NCBI RefSeq assembly: GCF_018687715.1
Contig: NC_056766.1
Span: 39,775,433 to 39,839,432 of the forward strand
DNA: 64,000 bases
Reading direction: 5' to 3'
DNA from: Carya illinoinensis
Lineage: Eukaryota; Streptophyta; Magnoliopsida; Fagales; Juglandaceae
This document shows positions 22,381 through 33,919 of the stretch, piece by piece (the first letter of the stretch is position 1; each line of letters starts with the position of its first letter). A program made the position numbers and the translations under genes. Under the pieces are notes generated by a model. It saw only the letters and a program-made list of their open reading frames with translations, did no database searches and was not told where the DNA came from.

Positions 22381-22550
22381 GATCAAAAATACTATTTTTC
22401 ATAAAATTAAAAAATATACAAATGTTATCATCATATTACACCATCAAATTATAAACTAACAATGTTTTATATAGTTGTAAAATTAGATATTAAAAGTTAT
22501 ATACAATGAGAAAACTGAATTGATTTTATTTCTTCTTCTTTCATTGCCCA

Positions 22551-22754
22551 CCACGATTCTACTGTAGTGACATAACACGCCCTATTTGGACTCTCATCTC
22601 CCTCTACACTTGTTCTTAAACTTCACTGCACATTCTTTCCTCCTGGTCTATATGTTGCTCTTGCAAACGTATCTTTAAATTAGACTGTTGCTCTAAGAGA
22701 GACTCCAACTTTTGTTGTCTTGATCTCATATACTCATTTGATAAAAAATAAATG
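22551..22754 (-). pseudogene. Relic of a TNPA-like (Transposase_24) last exon
   Basis: On the minus strand one frame reads NEYMRSRQQKLESLLEQQ, then LKIRLQEQHIDQEERM, then after two stops REMRVQIGRVMSLQ, ending near a TGA at 22551. The Gln/Glu/Leu coiled-coil pattern and the position (about 0.7 kb inside the left end, minus strand) match the final exon of the intact gene in the second CACTA element (34473-34832). It carries three internal stops. It shows that this element derives from a coding ancestor. Confidence 0.6.
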
Positions 22755-23859
22755 CTGCAAAATAAGTAACATTTAAAAGAAATACAAATAAAAATTAAAT
22801 TAATGACATGTTGCTTAATTTAATAAATTATTCCCAACATATTCAATAAAAGTTCACAAATTTATTCAAAATGATATCATATATTTCCACAATATATAAA
22901 CATATTCACAACTAAATTTACAATATTTTACATATTCTCAACAATTTTAATAAATAATGTAATACACAAATTCACAATATATAAACATATTTCCCATAAA
23001 CTAAACTAATTCACAAATCACATATACATATGCACAATAATAACTAATTCACAAATACCAAAACATAGTTACAAAAAAATAACCAGAACATATACTTCAA
23101 ATCCACATACACAATTGTAAAACATATTTATTTTAATCTATAAATATACACAAATATTTATATTTTCATTTTAAGAATAAGCATACACACAACACAATTT
23201 TTCATTTTAATTCATCATATTACATAATTCATATCACAAATATTTGCTTTTAATTCGTCAACATAAACAATTCAATTCATTCTAATTCATCAATAATATC
23301 CAATTCAAAACATATTCACAATATATACAATCAAAATTCACTACTCAACTCACAATATTATACCCATATCTAATCCTTCAAAATCTACAATCAACTCACA
23401 TTATACACATCAAAATATTCATAATTATCCACAACAAAAGCACAACAAAATATATAAACATCTTAATAAAGTTTAGAAATATACTTATCACTCACAATAT
23501 CTTCTTACAAATCACAAGTTTTGAACAAGTCACAAAACCAATCCTTCAAAAAAACCACAACACTAGTTAGTTAAAGACATATATATATTAAAAAAAATAC
23601 AAAATAAATATCATAAAATTGCAAAACATTTAAAGGAAAAAAAAGTTTTTCCTTACCAAAATCAATGGAGAGAGCAAAAATATTAATCATCTCTCACTCT
23701 ACTCTCTCTCTCTAACCATCTCTCACTCTAACACACACACTTTCTCTCTAACCCACAACTCTCTCTCACTCTCACTCTCTCTTTCACGCACGGGAGAAGA
23801 AGAAGAAGAAATTATTCTGCTTCCTCCTGTGTGTTTCTTCATTAAAATCACTCTGATTT

Positions 23860-24175
23860 GATATGACGTTCGAACGTTTAAAAAGCAATGTTCGAACGTT
23901 TAAAAAGTAACATTCGAATGTTAAATTTTAACGTTCGAACGTTATTTAAAAATGAGTGGGAAATTTCCTGCATTTTTTCACGTTCGAACATACATGCATA
24001 TACATTCGAACATTTAAAAAGTAACGTTCGAATGTTAAATTTTAATGTTCGAACGTTATTTAAAAATGAGTGAAAAATTTCTCGCATTTTTCACGTTCGA
24101 ACGTATATGCATATACGTTCGAATGTTTAAAAAATAACGTTCGAACGTTAAAATTTAACGTTCGAACGTATATAA
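23860..24175. repeat. Palindrome cluster with a 115-120-bp tandem duplication
   Basis: Several TTCGAA-centred palindromes are embedded in a unit that contains TAACGTTCGAACG, AAAAATGAGTG and CATATACGTTCGAA-like blocks. The unit is repeated from about 23895 and again from about 24013, with single-base differences. Confidence 0.75.
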
Positions 24176-25110
24176 AAGAAATATACTCTATTATTATAAA
24201 TAATATATAATAATATATATAATATATTAACTATATATAATATTAACTATATACTATAATATATACTATATATATTAACTATATAATATTAATATATTAA
24301 CTATATTATATATTATATGTAATGACTATATATATAATATATAATGAGTATATATATACTATATATATTATATAATATATACTAGACTATATATAGTATA
24401 GTATATAGCACTAGACTATATATATAATATATATTATATACTTAACTAGTATATAATATAGTGTATTATATACTACAGTTAATTTATCCAATTTTAATAT
24501 TAAATCATTGCGCTTTAAATTCAATCTCTTTAAATTTGTAATAATTGTTCACAAAGGATGCATTATTTTATTTAAAAACTATATAAAATTTAAATTATAG
24601 TCATAGTTACGAAATATTATATCTAATGTTCGAACTTCACCCACTAACGTTCGAACGTATGTGAAAGAAATGTACTCTATTATTATAAATAATATATATA
24701 GTATATTAACTATATATAATATTAACTATATACTATAATATATACTATATATATTAACTATATAATATATTATATGTAATGACTATAGATATAATATATA
24801 ATGAATATATATATATACTATATATATTATATAATATATACTAGACTATATATAGTATAGTATATAGCACTAGACTTATATAGTATAGTATATAGCACTA
24901 GACTATATATATAATATAGTGTATTATATACTACAGTTAACTTATCCAATTTTAATATTAAATCATTGCGCTTCAAATTTCAATCTCTTTAAATTTGTAA
25001 TAATTGTTCACAAGGGATGCATTATTTTATTTAAAAACTACATAAAATTTAAATTATAGTCATATTTACGAAATATTATATCTAACGTTCGAACTTCACC
25101 CACTAACGTT
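24170..25110. repeat. Direct duplication of an about 450-480-bp AT-rich block
   Basis: The block starting TACTCTATTATTATAAATAA and ending in the TTCGAACTTCACCCACTAAC segment occurs at about 24180-24655 and again at about 24670-25110. Copies differ by small indels and point changes. It enlarges the centre of the non-autonomous CACTA element. Confidence 0.85.
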
Positions 25111-25418
25111 TGAACGTCACTGATTAACGTTCAAACATTACTGATTAACATTCTTACATCACTCAACGTTTGAACATCACTGATTAACGTTCGAACGTTG
25201 GCGCAAAAAAATGTTACATTTGCACGTAAAAATCTTTAATGTTCGAACGTTCATGTAACGTTCGAACGTAAATTTTCCTACATTCGAATGTTAAACGAAT
25301 TCTCATCTAGATTTAGTGACGGTTTGTATAAACCGTCACAAAAACTAATTTTTGTGACGGTTTAGGGACTGTCACTAATTCTAAAACGTCACTAAATCTT
25401 AATTTTGTTGTAGTGTCG

Positions 25419-26036
25419 CTAAAACTCAAGTGGCTTCCCAAACATATTAACCATAAAATATATATATATATCGGAACATGGATTCTGTGCTTGGCCCGAG
25501 TGTTACAAAATATTTTTTATAATTTAGAAAAAAAAAATAGATACACTATGAGCATGTATGATTCTAGAATATTAAATATTATCCATAGATAATATAGACT
25601 CCAAGATTAAATATATAAATATATATATCTACAACAGTAATTATAGAACCATACAAAGGCACTAGCAAAATCACAAAGAACCATTCTTTGCCCTTTAATT
25701 AAGCATGCACAACTACTTAATTGTTAGTTTCAACTATTTTTGTAGATTTGGCTTCTTCCTTTTACTCTAATTGTTATGCCAATTTTAGATATTGACCTCT
25801 TCTATTCATGACCCTTTTGATTCCATAACTCCCTTGTTTCATTTTTACTTTTTACTTCAAAAATCAGTTTGAAATCAACCAACAATATTACTTGTGGTTA
25901 CCCGCTAATCTCGAAATCAAAATGCCACTAAAATCGTTGTTTTCGACAATTAAATAGAAAGCAAAAACATTCAAAAAAATACGGAAAAAAACAAATACTA
26001 CAAACACGTACTTGGCCATTATTGCTGCCATACGAC
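25419..26036. other. Upstream region of the truncated LRR gene
   Basis: AT-rich DNA with no gene. Just before the ATG, the GC(C/A)(A/G)(T)ACGACATG context resembles the start of the paralogue at 55346, so some 5' flank was duplicated with it. I see no convincing TATA box at the expected distance. Confidence 0.4.
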
Positions 26037-27689
26037 ATGTCATCGACGCGTGCTTCCGAGCATTACCTCCATTATTCTTTCGGTCTCCTTTGCCTCCTCT
26101 CCCTTGTATGCACTGTCCAATCTGAGGAGCTTCAAATCCTCACGAACCTAAAGTCCACGCTTCAGAAATCAAACACCAGAGTCTTCAATTCGTGGGAATC
26201 CACCGTTTCCGTATGCAAATTTGCCGGAATCACATGCAACTCGGAGGGCTCCGTTACAGAAATCGAGCTTTCAAACCAAAACTTGGCCGGAACTCTTCCT
26301 CTGGACGTCGTATGTCAGCTCCGATCACTCCAAAAGCTCTCCTTGGGGTTCAACCTCTTGCACGGTCCGATCACGAAAGACTTGAACAAGTGCGTGAAAT
26401 TGCAGTATTTGGATTTGGGAAACAATGTCTTCACCGGTGCGGTTCCCGACATATCCTCTCTTACAGAATTAAGGTATCTCCATCTGAACAACAGCGGATT
26501 CTCGGGAACTTTCCCGTGGAAATCGCTCCAAAACATGAAAGGTCTAATCCGGCTTAGCCTCGGAGATAATCCTCTAAGTCCTAGTCCATTGCCAAGTGAG
26601 GTGGTGCAGTTAACCAAGCTGGATTGGCTTTACCTCTCCAACTGCAACATCCAAGGAACATTCCCAGCTGGGATTGGAAATCTCAGAGAGCTAATCAACT
26701 TGGAGCTTGCCGACAATAACATGACCGGAGGGATTCCGGAAGAGATAGGGAACCTCGTCAACTTATGGCAGCTCGAGCTCTACAACAACTCGTTTACCGG
26801 AAAACTTCCCGTCGGCCTGAGAAACCTCGCGAAGCTTGAGAACTTTGATGCTTCTATGAACTATCTCGAAGGTGATCTGTCCGAATTGAGGTTCTCGACC
26901 AACCTGGTGAGTCTGCAACTTTACAAAAACAATCTTACAGGGCAAGTACCGCCGGAGTTCGGTGAATTCAAGAAGCTGGTAAACCTTTCTCTGTACACCA
27001 ACGGATTGTCCGGTCCTTTGCCTCAAAAGCTCGGGTCTTTCGCAAAATTCTATTTCATCGACGTCTCCGAGAACCACTTGACCGGTCCTATCCCGCCAGA
27101 CATGTGCAAGCAAGGTGCCATGAAAATGCTTCTCATGCTCGACAACAAATTCACCGGTGAAATCCCAGCCAACTACGCCAACTGTCCAACCCTCACTCGT
27201 TTCAGAGTGAGCAAGAACTTGCTTTCGGGTACTGTTCCTACCGGAATCTGGGGATTGCCGAAGGTGAACATAATCGATATCGCGTCAAATAATTTTCGAG
27301 GCCCAGTCACTTCCGATATCAAGAACGCAAAGTCTCTATGGCAGTTGTTCCTCGGAAACAATAGCTTATCGGGTGAGATACCGGCCGATATCTCAGGAGC
27401 TACCTCACTTCAGTCCATCCTGTTGAACAACAATCAATTCTCTGGTGAACTCCCATCTTCTTTGGGGTCTCTATCGAGTACTCTTAAAGTTCTTGATCTC
27501 TCCCACAACCAACTTTCAGGTGAGATTCCGAAGACTTTTTCGTCTCTCCAACTAACCCAACTCGACCTATCTTACAATAAGTTAACCGGCCCTGTGCCGG
27601 AATCTCTATCTAAGGGGAGCTTCACTGGGAACCCAGGCCTCTGCAGTGTTGGAAAAGGTTCCGTGTTGCCACCCTGTCCCCACCCCTAG
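26037..27689 (+). CDS. Truncated LRR receptor-like protein (RLK7/HAIKU2-type ectodomain, no kinase)
   Basis: The 550-codon frame starts at ATG 26037; an upstream in-frame TTG at 26022 is not a likely start. It has a hydrophobic signal peptide (YSFGLLCLLSLVCTVQS), the LRRNT pattern (SWESTVSVCKFAGITC) and about 19-20 plant-type 24-residue LRRs, ending in the FTGNPGLCSVG cap. It is closely related to the complete gene at 55346. Relative to it, two LRR units (about 47 residues) are missing after SGELPSSLGSL, and the frame stops at TAG right after PPCPHP. Bases after the stop (SKKRK in frame) resemble the paralogue's juxtamembrane YYSKKGEK, so the membrane segment was deleted and the kinase lost. 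The extracellular frame is open throughout, so a secreted protein is possible; a young pseudogene is the alternative. Confidence 0.8.
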   Translation: MSSTRASEHYLHYSFGLLCLLSLVCTVQSEELQILTNLKSTLQKSNTRVFNSWESTVSVCKFAGITCNSEGSVTEIELSNQNLAGTLPLDVVCQLRSLQKLSLGFNLLHGPITKDLNKCVKLQYLDLGNNVFTGAVPDISSLTELRYLHLNNSGFSGTFPWKSLQNMKGLIRLSLGDNPLSPSPLPSEVVQLTKLDWLYLSNCNIQGTFPAGIGNLRELINLELADNNMTGGIPEEIGNLVNLWQLELYNNSFTGKLPVGLRNLAKLENFDASMNYLEGDLSELRFSTNLVSLQLYKNNLTGQVPPEFGEFKKLVNLSLYTNGLSGPLPQKLGSFAKFYFIDVSENHLTGPIPPDMCKQGAMKMLLMLDNKFTGEIPANYANCPTLTRFRVSKNLLSGTVPTGIWGLPKVNIIDIASNNFRGPVTSDIKNAKSLWQLFLGNNSLSGEIPADISGATSLQSILLNNNQFSGELPSSLGSLSSTLKVLDLSHNQLSGEIPKTFSSLQLTQLDLSYNKLTGPVPESLSKGSFTGNPGLCSVGKGSVLPPCPHP

Positions 27690-28681
27690 TCCAAGAAGAG
27701 GAAAAATATAGGGAGTTTCTGACCCCTCGTTATTTATAAGCGGAAGATCTTTTAGGATTTCGAGGGCCTAAGAGAAATAAACACAGAATGAATGTTACGA
27801 TATTCATCAATCAGAAATGATTGATTTTCTTTCAAACGAAAAATTATTTTTTTAATCAGAGCCTATTACTTTTAAATGAAGTGTGTGGGATTTACAAGCT
27901 ACAGGATTGTATCATATCTAACATTACTCTTTGATCATATATCGTAAAGTATTGAGTACTCCATGAATATTATGGAGCCTACCTGTGTTTCTCTATTCTA
28001 TTCAAGATGTTTAAATTCGTGTAACAACTTGAGGAGATCTTAATCCATTCTCTTTGAGGTGGCAATTTATACTCACCAATCGCATTCATATCTTATCAAG
28101 TCATAAATATTTAATTATGTGAGTCAATTCGAACATGGCTCATTAAGGTAAACAGGTCAAATTTTCAAATCTTAATACGATATATTTAAATAGTAAATCG
28201 TGTTATGTCACTCATTTAATCATTTATTAGAAATTAGTAAAGACAACACATTTCATATCAACGTGTTTCGTGTAAATAGGTTGAACTAACTTGCAAGATC
28301 TATTTTACCTGATTGACATAATTTCACATAAAAATTAAAAATTATATATTAGTAGCCACAATGTCTAAAAAAATAAGACTACATACTAATACAAACATCA
28401 ATAATTTTTGTATTTTAACTTATAATAAAATCAATATTACAAACCCAATAATAATAAATATAAACATAAGTCCAGAATTATAATTCCAACAATAAAAAAC
28501 CAAGCATATATATTGATAAATATCAATATTATAACTCAACAATGATAAAATTGTGATTTTGAAATAAAATTTAAATATGTTATTCATGGTTGATTTGGCG
28601 TTAAGCAAATTGGTCCATTATTAATCTATTTATTGATTGTATCTTAACGGATCAACTTATTTAAACCCAAATCTATCTATA
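27690..28681. other. Intergenic after the truncated LRR gene
   Basis: Contains the short juxtamembrane-like remnant at about 27690-27712, then AT-rich DNA. No kinase-domain homology to the paralogue is readable in any frame. Confidence 0.5.
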
Positions 28682-29843
28682 TCTATACTTATATATAAAG
28701 TGCGAATCCACTATCTACAATATTTTCGTCTAACTTTTTCTTCTCATTTAGCCCTTAATTTTATTTGAAAATTACAATGGCTTTAATTTTACTTTTCTTT
28801 TGCCAACAGACATTTTGGTCTTTCTACATTCTGAGCGCCGAATTTCTTTTTCCCGTTTTGTTTTCAATTTTGCCCTTTAGTTCTATTGTTTTCTTCGCTG
28901 TATTTGCTGTCGTTTTACTACACCGCCTAAACATTATTGTCATTTTACACTTAGATCTTATCACTTCGTATGACTCAAATTTACAACTTAATATTTGGAT
29001 TCCATTCATTTGAGTTCTATATTTCAGACTTTCTGGAAAAAAAAGTTGTTCGTGTCTTTTGAATTAGTGCTACTGGTTAATCTCCGCAGTTGTAGGTATG
29101 CTTCTCATTCTTTCCTCTCTCAGTATTGGATGAATGAATTTATTATAGTATATAATTACTTCATATGCATGTGCATATGCATTACAAGAAATATATATAT
29201 ATATATGAAACAAAATAAAAAGCATATTCGGATGTGATCAAGTGGATTAGTAGTTTACGTAGAATAACCAAAACAAAATTAGACAAATCCATACGGATAA
29301 ACACGAGCCCAAAAAATCAAACAAATCGCCTCTTCTGATTTGCTCGCCCTTTAGGAGAGAGGGAGACAACCAAGGAATATTTGCATATTCGGATGTGATC
29401 AAGGGTGACGAGTAGCGGTAGGTGGCGGATTTGAGGCAAGAAAAAATAAATATTAACCCAAAAATAGATATAAAAAATTACAAGATATTATTAACAATCA
29501 TATGCCAAACAACAAGAAATAAAAAAAAATAGAAGAAATCAAAGGCAGGACAAAAAAAACTTGAATCGAAGATAGAAAAAACCTAGAAACACAAATTGCA
29601 AGAAAAAACAATTTCTTTCTACAGGTGAAAAATAGAAAGTGAATGTATATGAAATGCAAGGAAATTTTTTTTTTCTACAGATCTGAAGAGTAGATCAACT
29701 CAGTCTCAGAAGCAACAAAAAAAATATAAACTAGATCAACTCAGATGCAAGAAAAAAAATATTTCTGCAAATTAATTGTGTAAAAAGCGAATATACATGA
29801 AACGCAAGAAAAAAAAATCATTCTACATATATCAACTCATACA

Positions 29844-29846
<3 letters not shown>

Positions 29847-29876
<30 letters not shown>
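29847..29876. repeat. Poly-A run inside the Helitron
   Basis: A run of about 30 A bases with similar shorter A runs nearby (29800-30070). The surrounding segment repeats a module ATGAAAC(G/A)C(A/G)AG followed by A run and TTCTACA several times. Confidence 0.85.
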
Positions 29877-29877
<1 letters not shown>

Positions 29878-30151
29878 CTACATATGAGAGGAATACAAAG
29901 CGAGTATACATGAAACACGAGGGAAAAAAAAAATTCTACAGATCTGAAAACTAGGCAAAATTAGCCGCAAGGAAAAAAAAAATTACATATTTGAAAACTA
30001 GATCAAGTCTGGCACAAGGGAAAAAAAATTTCTACGAAAGAAAAACACAAAGCCAATATAGATGAAAAAAAATTCTGCAGATATGAAAATGGCAACCTCA
30101 AATTTTTAAGATTTAAAAAAATGTACTACAAACTAATAAGGATAGAAAGAC

Positions 30152-30157
<6 letters not shown>

Positions 30158-30199
<42 letters not shown>
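30158..30199. repeat. (GA)n microsatellite
   Basis: About 20 GA dinucleotides in a row. It produces the artificial Leu/Ser-rich frame read on the minus strand here. Confidence 0.95.
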
Positions 30200-30204
<5 letters not shown>

Positions 30205-32199
30205 GGCAGAATGGGGAGATGAAGTCTAAAGCCATAAGGATGAGACAGAGAGAGACTGAGATGAAAAATATGGATGGAGGTCGAATATAGCGATGAAGGC
30301 ATAAGAATGGTTTTATAGCGATGGGAGTAGGATTAGGGTTTTTTGGGTGTGAAAACGGCACCGTTATCGGATTGGGATGGGGTGGTTGAGGGTTGTTTTG
30401 TTAAAAACGACACCATTTGGGTGTTTTGGGCTGTTGGGTGGGCTGGGTTTTGTTCCTGATTTCGGGTCTAGAGTTGGGCTGGGTTTTTTTTTTCAAATAA
30501 GAAAAAGATCCAATGTTATATGTTTGTAAATCTAGCTACTAACATATACTTTCTTTAAATTTTTTTACTTAGTATTTAAATTTTACATAACATATGGATT
30601 CTTTAAATCTTTTTACTTAGTATTTGAATTTTACATAACATATGGATTCTTTAAATCTTTTTACTTAGTATTTGAATTTTACATAAAGTTATACTAAGAA
30701 TTTAAAATATTGAAAAAATAAAATTTACATTATTCTAAAACTTTATTATTATTTTTAATTTATGCTCTAATATTTGTACCAAATTAATAATAATGTTTAA
30801 AAAAAATTTTAATTTGTTAATGTCCTATGGAGTAATATAAAAGATGATATATAAGCTATTGGGTTAGGCGCGAGATAGCGTGAAATGGGGAAAAAAAATC
30901 ACTAATGGGCCTTCTTTTTCTCCAAATAAGAAAATAAAAATATTGTTGTGTGTTTTTTTAGTTAGATATTAGCACGAAGTCTATTTAAATTTTTTCACTT
31001 AATATATAAATTTTAAATAAAATTTTATTGAGAATTTAAAATATAAAAAGATAAAATTTGAAATGTTGTAAAATTTTCTTTGTTTTAATTTATTCATTAG
31101 TAATTATTGCAAATTTAATAATAATGTTTATAAAAAAATTAATAATTATTGCAAATTTGTTTGATTAAATGTACTTAAGTACAATAGTAAATTCAAGTTT
31201 GTTGTCTGGCAGTGAATTAATTTTTTTTTGTATCATAGGTTTTTTTCCTGCTAACTTAATGTTATAAGTCTCGTGCACTCTATCAATCACTCTTCCATTG
31301 AGATTAAAGAAACTAATCAATCATATTTATTGAGATTAAAGAAACTAATTAACAATTTTTTTTATAAATACTGAATTTATTTATATCATTTCTTATTATT
31401 GTTAAAAAAAATTTCTTACATAATTTTTTTTTTTTTACAGATTTGTCACTTTTGCTTTTGCTTTACTGTTGATCAATCTGGTTGTTATTCATTTTCCATA
31501 TTCGCACTGTTCTTCTGTTTCTCTTCTACTTCTTGGTACGTTCTTTTTTATCTTATTGGAAAAAATATTATTCAATTTTATCATATTCATATAAATGCAC
31601 TTGTAATTAAGATTAATTGTTGATATTATATTTTTGTTGTGTGAATATTTTTTTTTCTCATTATATTAATTTCTTTTAATACATTTGTTTTATTTTAAAA
31701 TTTACTATCTTATTTAATTCTCCAATATTTGCATTTGTATATATAATAAATATTCATATTTTATAAATTAGCTGGGAACTAAAAATAAAAAGCATGTTTC
31801 TAAAAATAAAACAATCACAAACTCTATATTTACACTTGCTTCACTAAATATGCTCAAATACAACAATAAATAGAAGTTTGCTGTGGGCAATGCATTAATA
31901 GTAAATGAATTCTTTTTTGCCTCATAAGCTCTTTGCCTGCTAACTTTGTGTCATAAGTTTAGTGCACCTTATCACTTTGTTAATTAATTTCTTTATTATT
32001 ATATCTTTAAATAAAACACTGTCTTGTATATAAAATTTATGTTTATTTATTTATCTTTAAATTTATATAAACTTCTCACCGTTATAATTATATATTTAAA
32101 TAGGACACTAACTTGTATGTAAAGTTCGTATTGATTTTCTTTATTTCTATCATTTGGCAATACATACCTATATGATTACCATATAAATTATGCCCCCGC

Positions 32200-32228
32200 A
32201 AACGTCCAAAGGACGTTTCTTCTACTAG
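32200..32228 (+). terminator. Helitron 3' terminal hairpin and CTAG end
   Basis: An 8-bp perfect stem (AAACGTCC/GGACGTTT) with a 3-base loop, then six bases and CTAG. In Helitrons this hairpin serves as the rolling-circle stop signal; that function is inferred from family knowledge. Confidence 0.7.
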
Positions 32229-32902
32229 TATATATATATATATATCAAATGCAAATCCCCTAATATTTACTTAATCTTGGATTATAAATTAGAATCCTAA
32301 ATTAAAATTATTAGGGAATTAAAGAAAAACTCGATAAACTGAGAATAAACTGAAACCAGAGGAAGACCATTCAGATTTTGTTGTTGGGATCAAGCTCTAT
32401 GCTAATACTAAATTATTACGATTGATCAGCTGGTGGGCCACAACGGTTGGCCCAAAAGGAAAGGCATAGAGTTTGGGCTTAATTCAAGCTGGATCGGGTT
32501 GGGCCCAAAATATTGTGATATGAGTATCTGTACATCAAGATAATGGTTTTTATATATACTTTTCAAAAATATTTTGGCCATTTGCATCGAATCTCAGTTT
32601 GCCACAATCTTACGTTGAATTCACTTGTAATAACTTTCGGTTAAGCCCTCGAGTTTAAACAAGCTAGAATACGAGGAGTTTTCCTTTTCTTTTCCTTTGA
32701 GCCAAACAAACAAAATGTTCAGGAGAGAGATTTTGAGTGTCAAGTCCCAATTATTTTAAGTAACTTCACTTGGTAAATAACCAATTTGAAACTTCAAAAC
32801 TAATGCTTAGTTTTTTCTCTTATAGCCATCGTCAGAGATATGCCATGTAGTGCTCTGATATTACATGATTAATTGGATTTTTTAAGTTCTTTCTAATGCG
32901 GA
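32229..32902. other. Intergenic between Helitron and MITE
   Basis: AT-rich DNA with a short TA run after the Helitron end. No gene or structured element was recognised. Confidence 0.45.
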
Positions 32903-33222
32903 CCCGTTTGGAAGTTGGATTGAACTCGATCTAATTTTAACCTGAGTCTAACATCTAAACACTCAATTTTTAAATCACTAAACCCATTTCACTAAAAGCC
33001 TTTTTAAATATAGGACTCACAATCTTTTTCAATTCAACACTTCTTTACACATGAGACTACAACATTTTTCAACTTCCCATAAATGCGTCTAAACTTATCT
33101 TAATATCCAAATACATCCAAATTTATCTTAAGTTGGTTCTATAAAACTAACTCCATCATCTAAGCTCACTACTATTCATAAAGAACTCAACTCATTTCAA
33201 TTCAGTTTAACATCCAAACGGG
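32903..33222. mobile_element. MITE with CCCGTTTGGA termini (320 bp)
   Basis: The termini CCCGTTTGGAAGTT and, on the complementary strand at the right end, CCCGTTTGGATGTT form imperfect inverted repeats. The inside contains CATTTCAATTCAGTTTAACA and ACTCAACTCA blocks also seen in the copy at 46376-46706. It has no coding capacity. The superfamily (hAT- or PIF-like) was not determined because no clear target duplication could be read. Confidence 0.6.
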
Positions 33223-33750
33223 ACATAAAGATCCAAAAAGAAAGCCTAAGCAACACGCATTTATACTTAAAAGAAAAAACTAAGATCCTAATAAGAACTA
33301 TTAAAAATCATTGCAAAATGCAAGAATTTTTCATTCCCAAACAATGCAAATCTCATGTAACATCCTCATTATAAACCCAAATCCAAGATAGTACAACAAT
33401 TAATCAACCTGTGGTCAAATAGACATCCAAGATGCCCTTCATGTTAATATTTCAAATTTTGCTAGCAAATTAACAGAAGACCTAGTTTTTATGTGGCATT
33501 GAATTATTATATCTTATATTGCTTTTAAGATCAAGCATAAGGCCACTAGCTACAGCCTAATCATCCGCACCTCGAGACGTAAATTAACAAGGCGACTACA
33601 CGAATAACATGATCGAAGGCAGAGAAATCTATTACGGCGTTAGCAAGAATCTAAGCTTAATTTGGTACGTATACGATCAAATTCCTATTCTAATTTTCCT
33701 ATTACAAAACTGTTGATTTGTGATCAGTTATTTTCACTACAACAAAAAAC

Positions 33751-33784
33751 ATATTTTGGGACGAAAATTTTCGTCCCAAAATAT
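33751..33784. repeat. 34-bp perfect palindrome at the left CACTA end
   Basis: ATATTTTGGGACGAAAA is followed directly by its exact reverse complement. Variants of the TTGGGACGAA/TTCGTCCCAA motif recur at 33810-33900 and 44195-44350. They sit between the terminal repeat and the TTCGAA palindromes and could form a cruciform at the transposon ends. Confidence 0.9.
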
Positions 33785-33919
33785 ATCGATTTCGTTCCGA
33801 AAGATTTTTTGGGACGAAAAAATTTCGTCCCAAGCTCGTCCCAACATCACTGTCCCAGAAGATATATTGGGACGAAAAACACAATTTCGTCCCAAAATAT
33901 ATCTTTTGGAACGATTTTG

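Larger units (their letters stand above)
21825..25415. mobile_element. Non-autonomous CACTA (En/Spm) transposon, 3.59 kb
   Basis: The termini are CACTACAACACAATT (left) and its near-complement AATTTTGTTGTAGTG (right), the classic CACTA ends. A perfect 3-bp target duplication TCG flanks it (21822-21824 and 25416-25418). Subterminal parts hold GTGACGGTTT/AAACCGTCAC inverted motifs next to the ends and many copies of a palindrome AACGTTCGAACGTT (22070-22380, 23860-24170, 25080-25290). No transposase frame survives apart from an exon relic at 22551-22754, so it would depend on a transposase in trans. The middle is very AT-rich with a direct duplication (24170-25110). Confidence 0.92.
28682..32228 (+). 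mobile_element. Non-autonomous Helitron (3.55 kb)
   Basis: The left end reads TCTATACTTATATATAAAG preceded by A, the usual plant Helitron 5' start. The right end is CTAG (32225-32228) followed by T, with a hairpin AAACGTCC-AAA-GGACGTTT (32200-32218) six bases upstream. Together they fit insertion between A and T without target duplication. There is no RepHel helicase frame, so it is non-autonomous. The inside holds AT-rich modules that partly repeat (30500-30700, 30950-31150, 31780-32150), a GA microsatellite and an A run. Open frames inside (for example 28765-29013 and 31399-31623) show no recognisable domain. Confidence 0.72.

Noticed and set aside
23878..24087. Repetitive 60-70-aa frames on both strands
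   Set aside because: Produced by the TTCGAA palindromes and their tandem duplication. Not genes.
26022..26036. Earlier start of the truncated LRR gene at 26022
   Set aside because: That codon is TTG. The first ATG is at 26037 and gives a good signal peptide.
30113..30361. 82-aa Leu/Ser-rich minus-strand frame
   Set aside because: Mainly the translation of the (GA)n microsatellite inside the Helitron.
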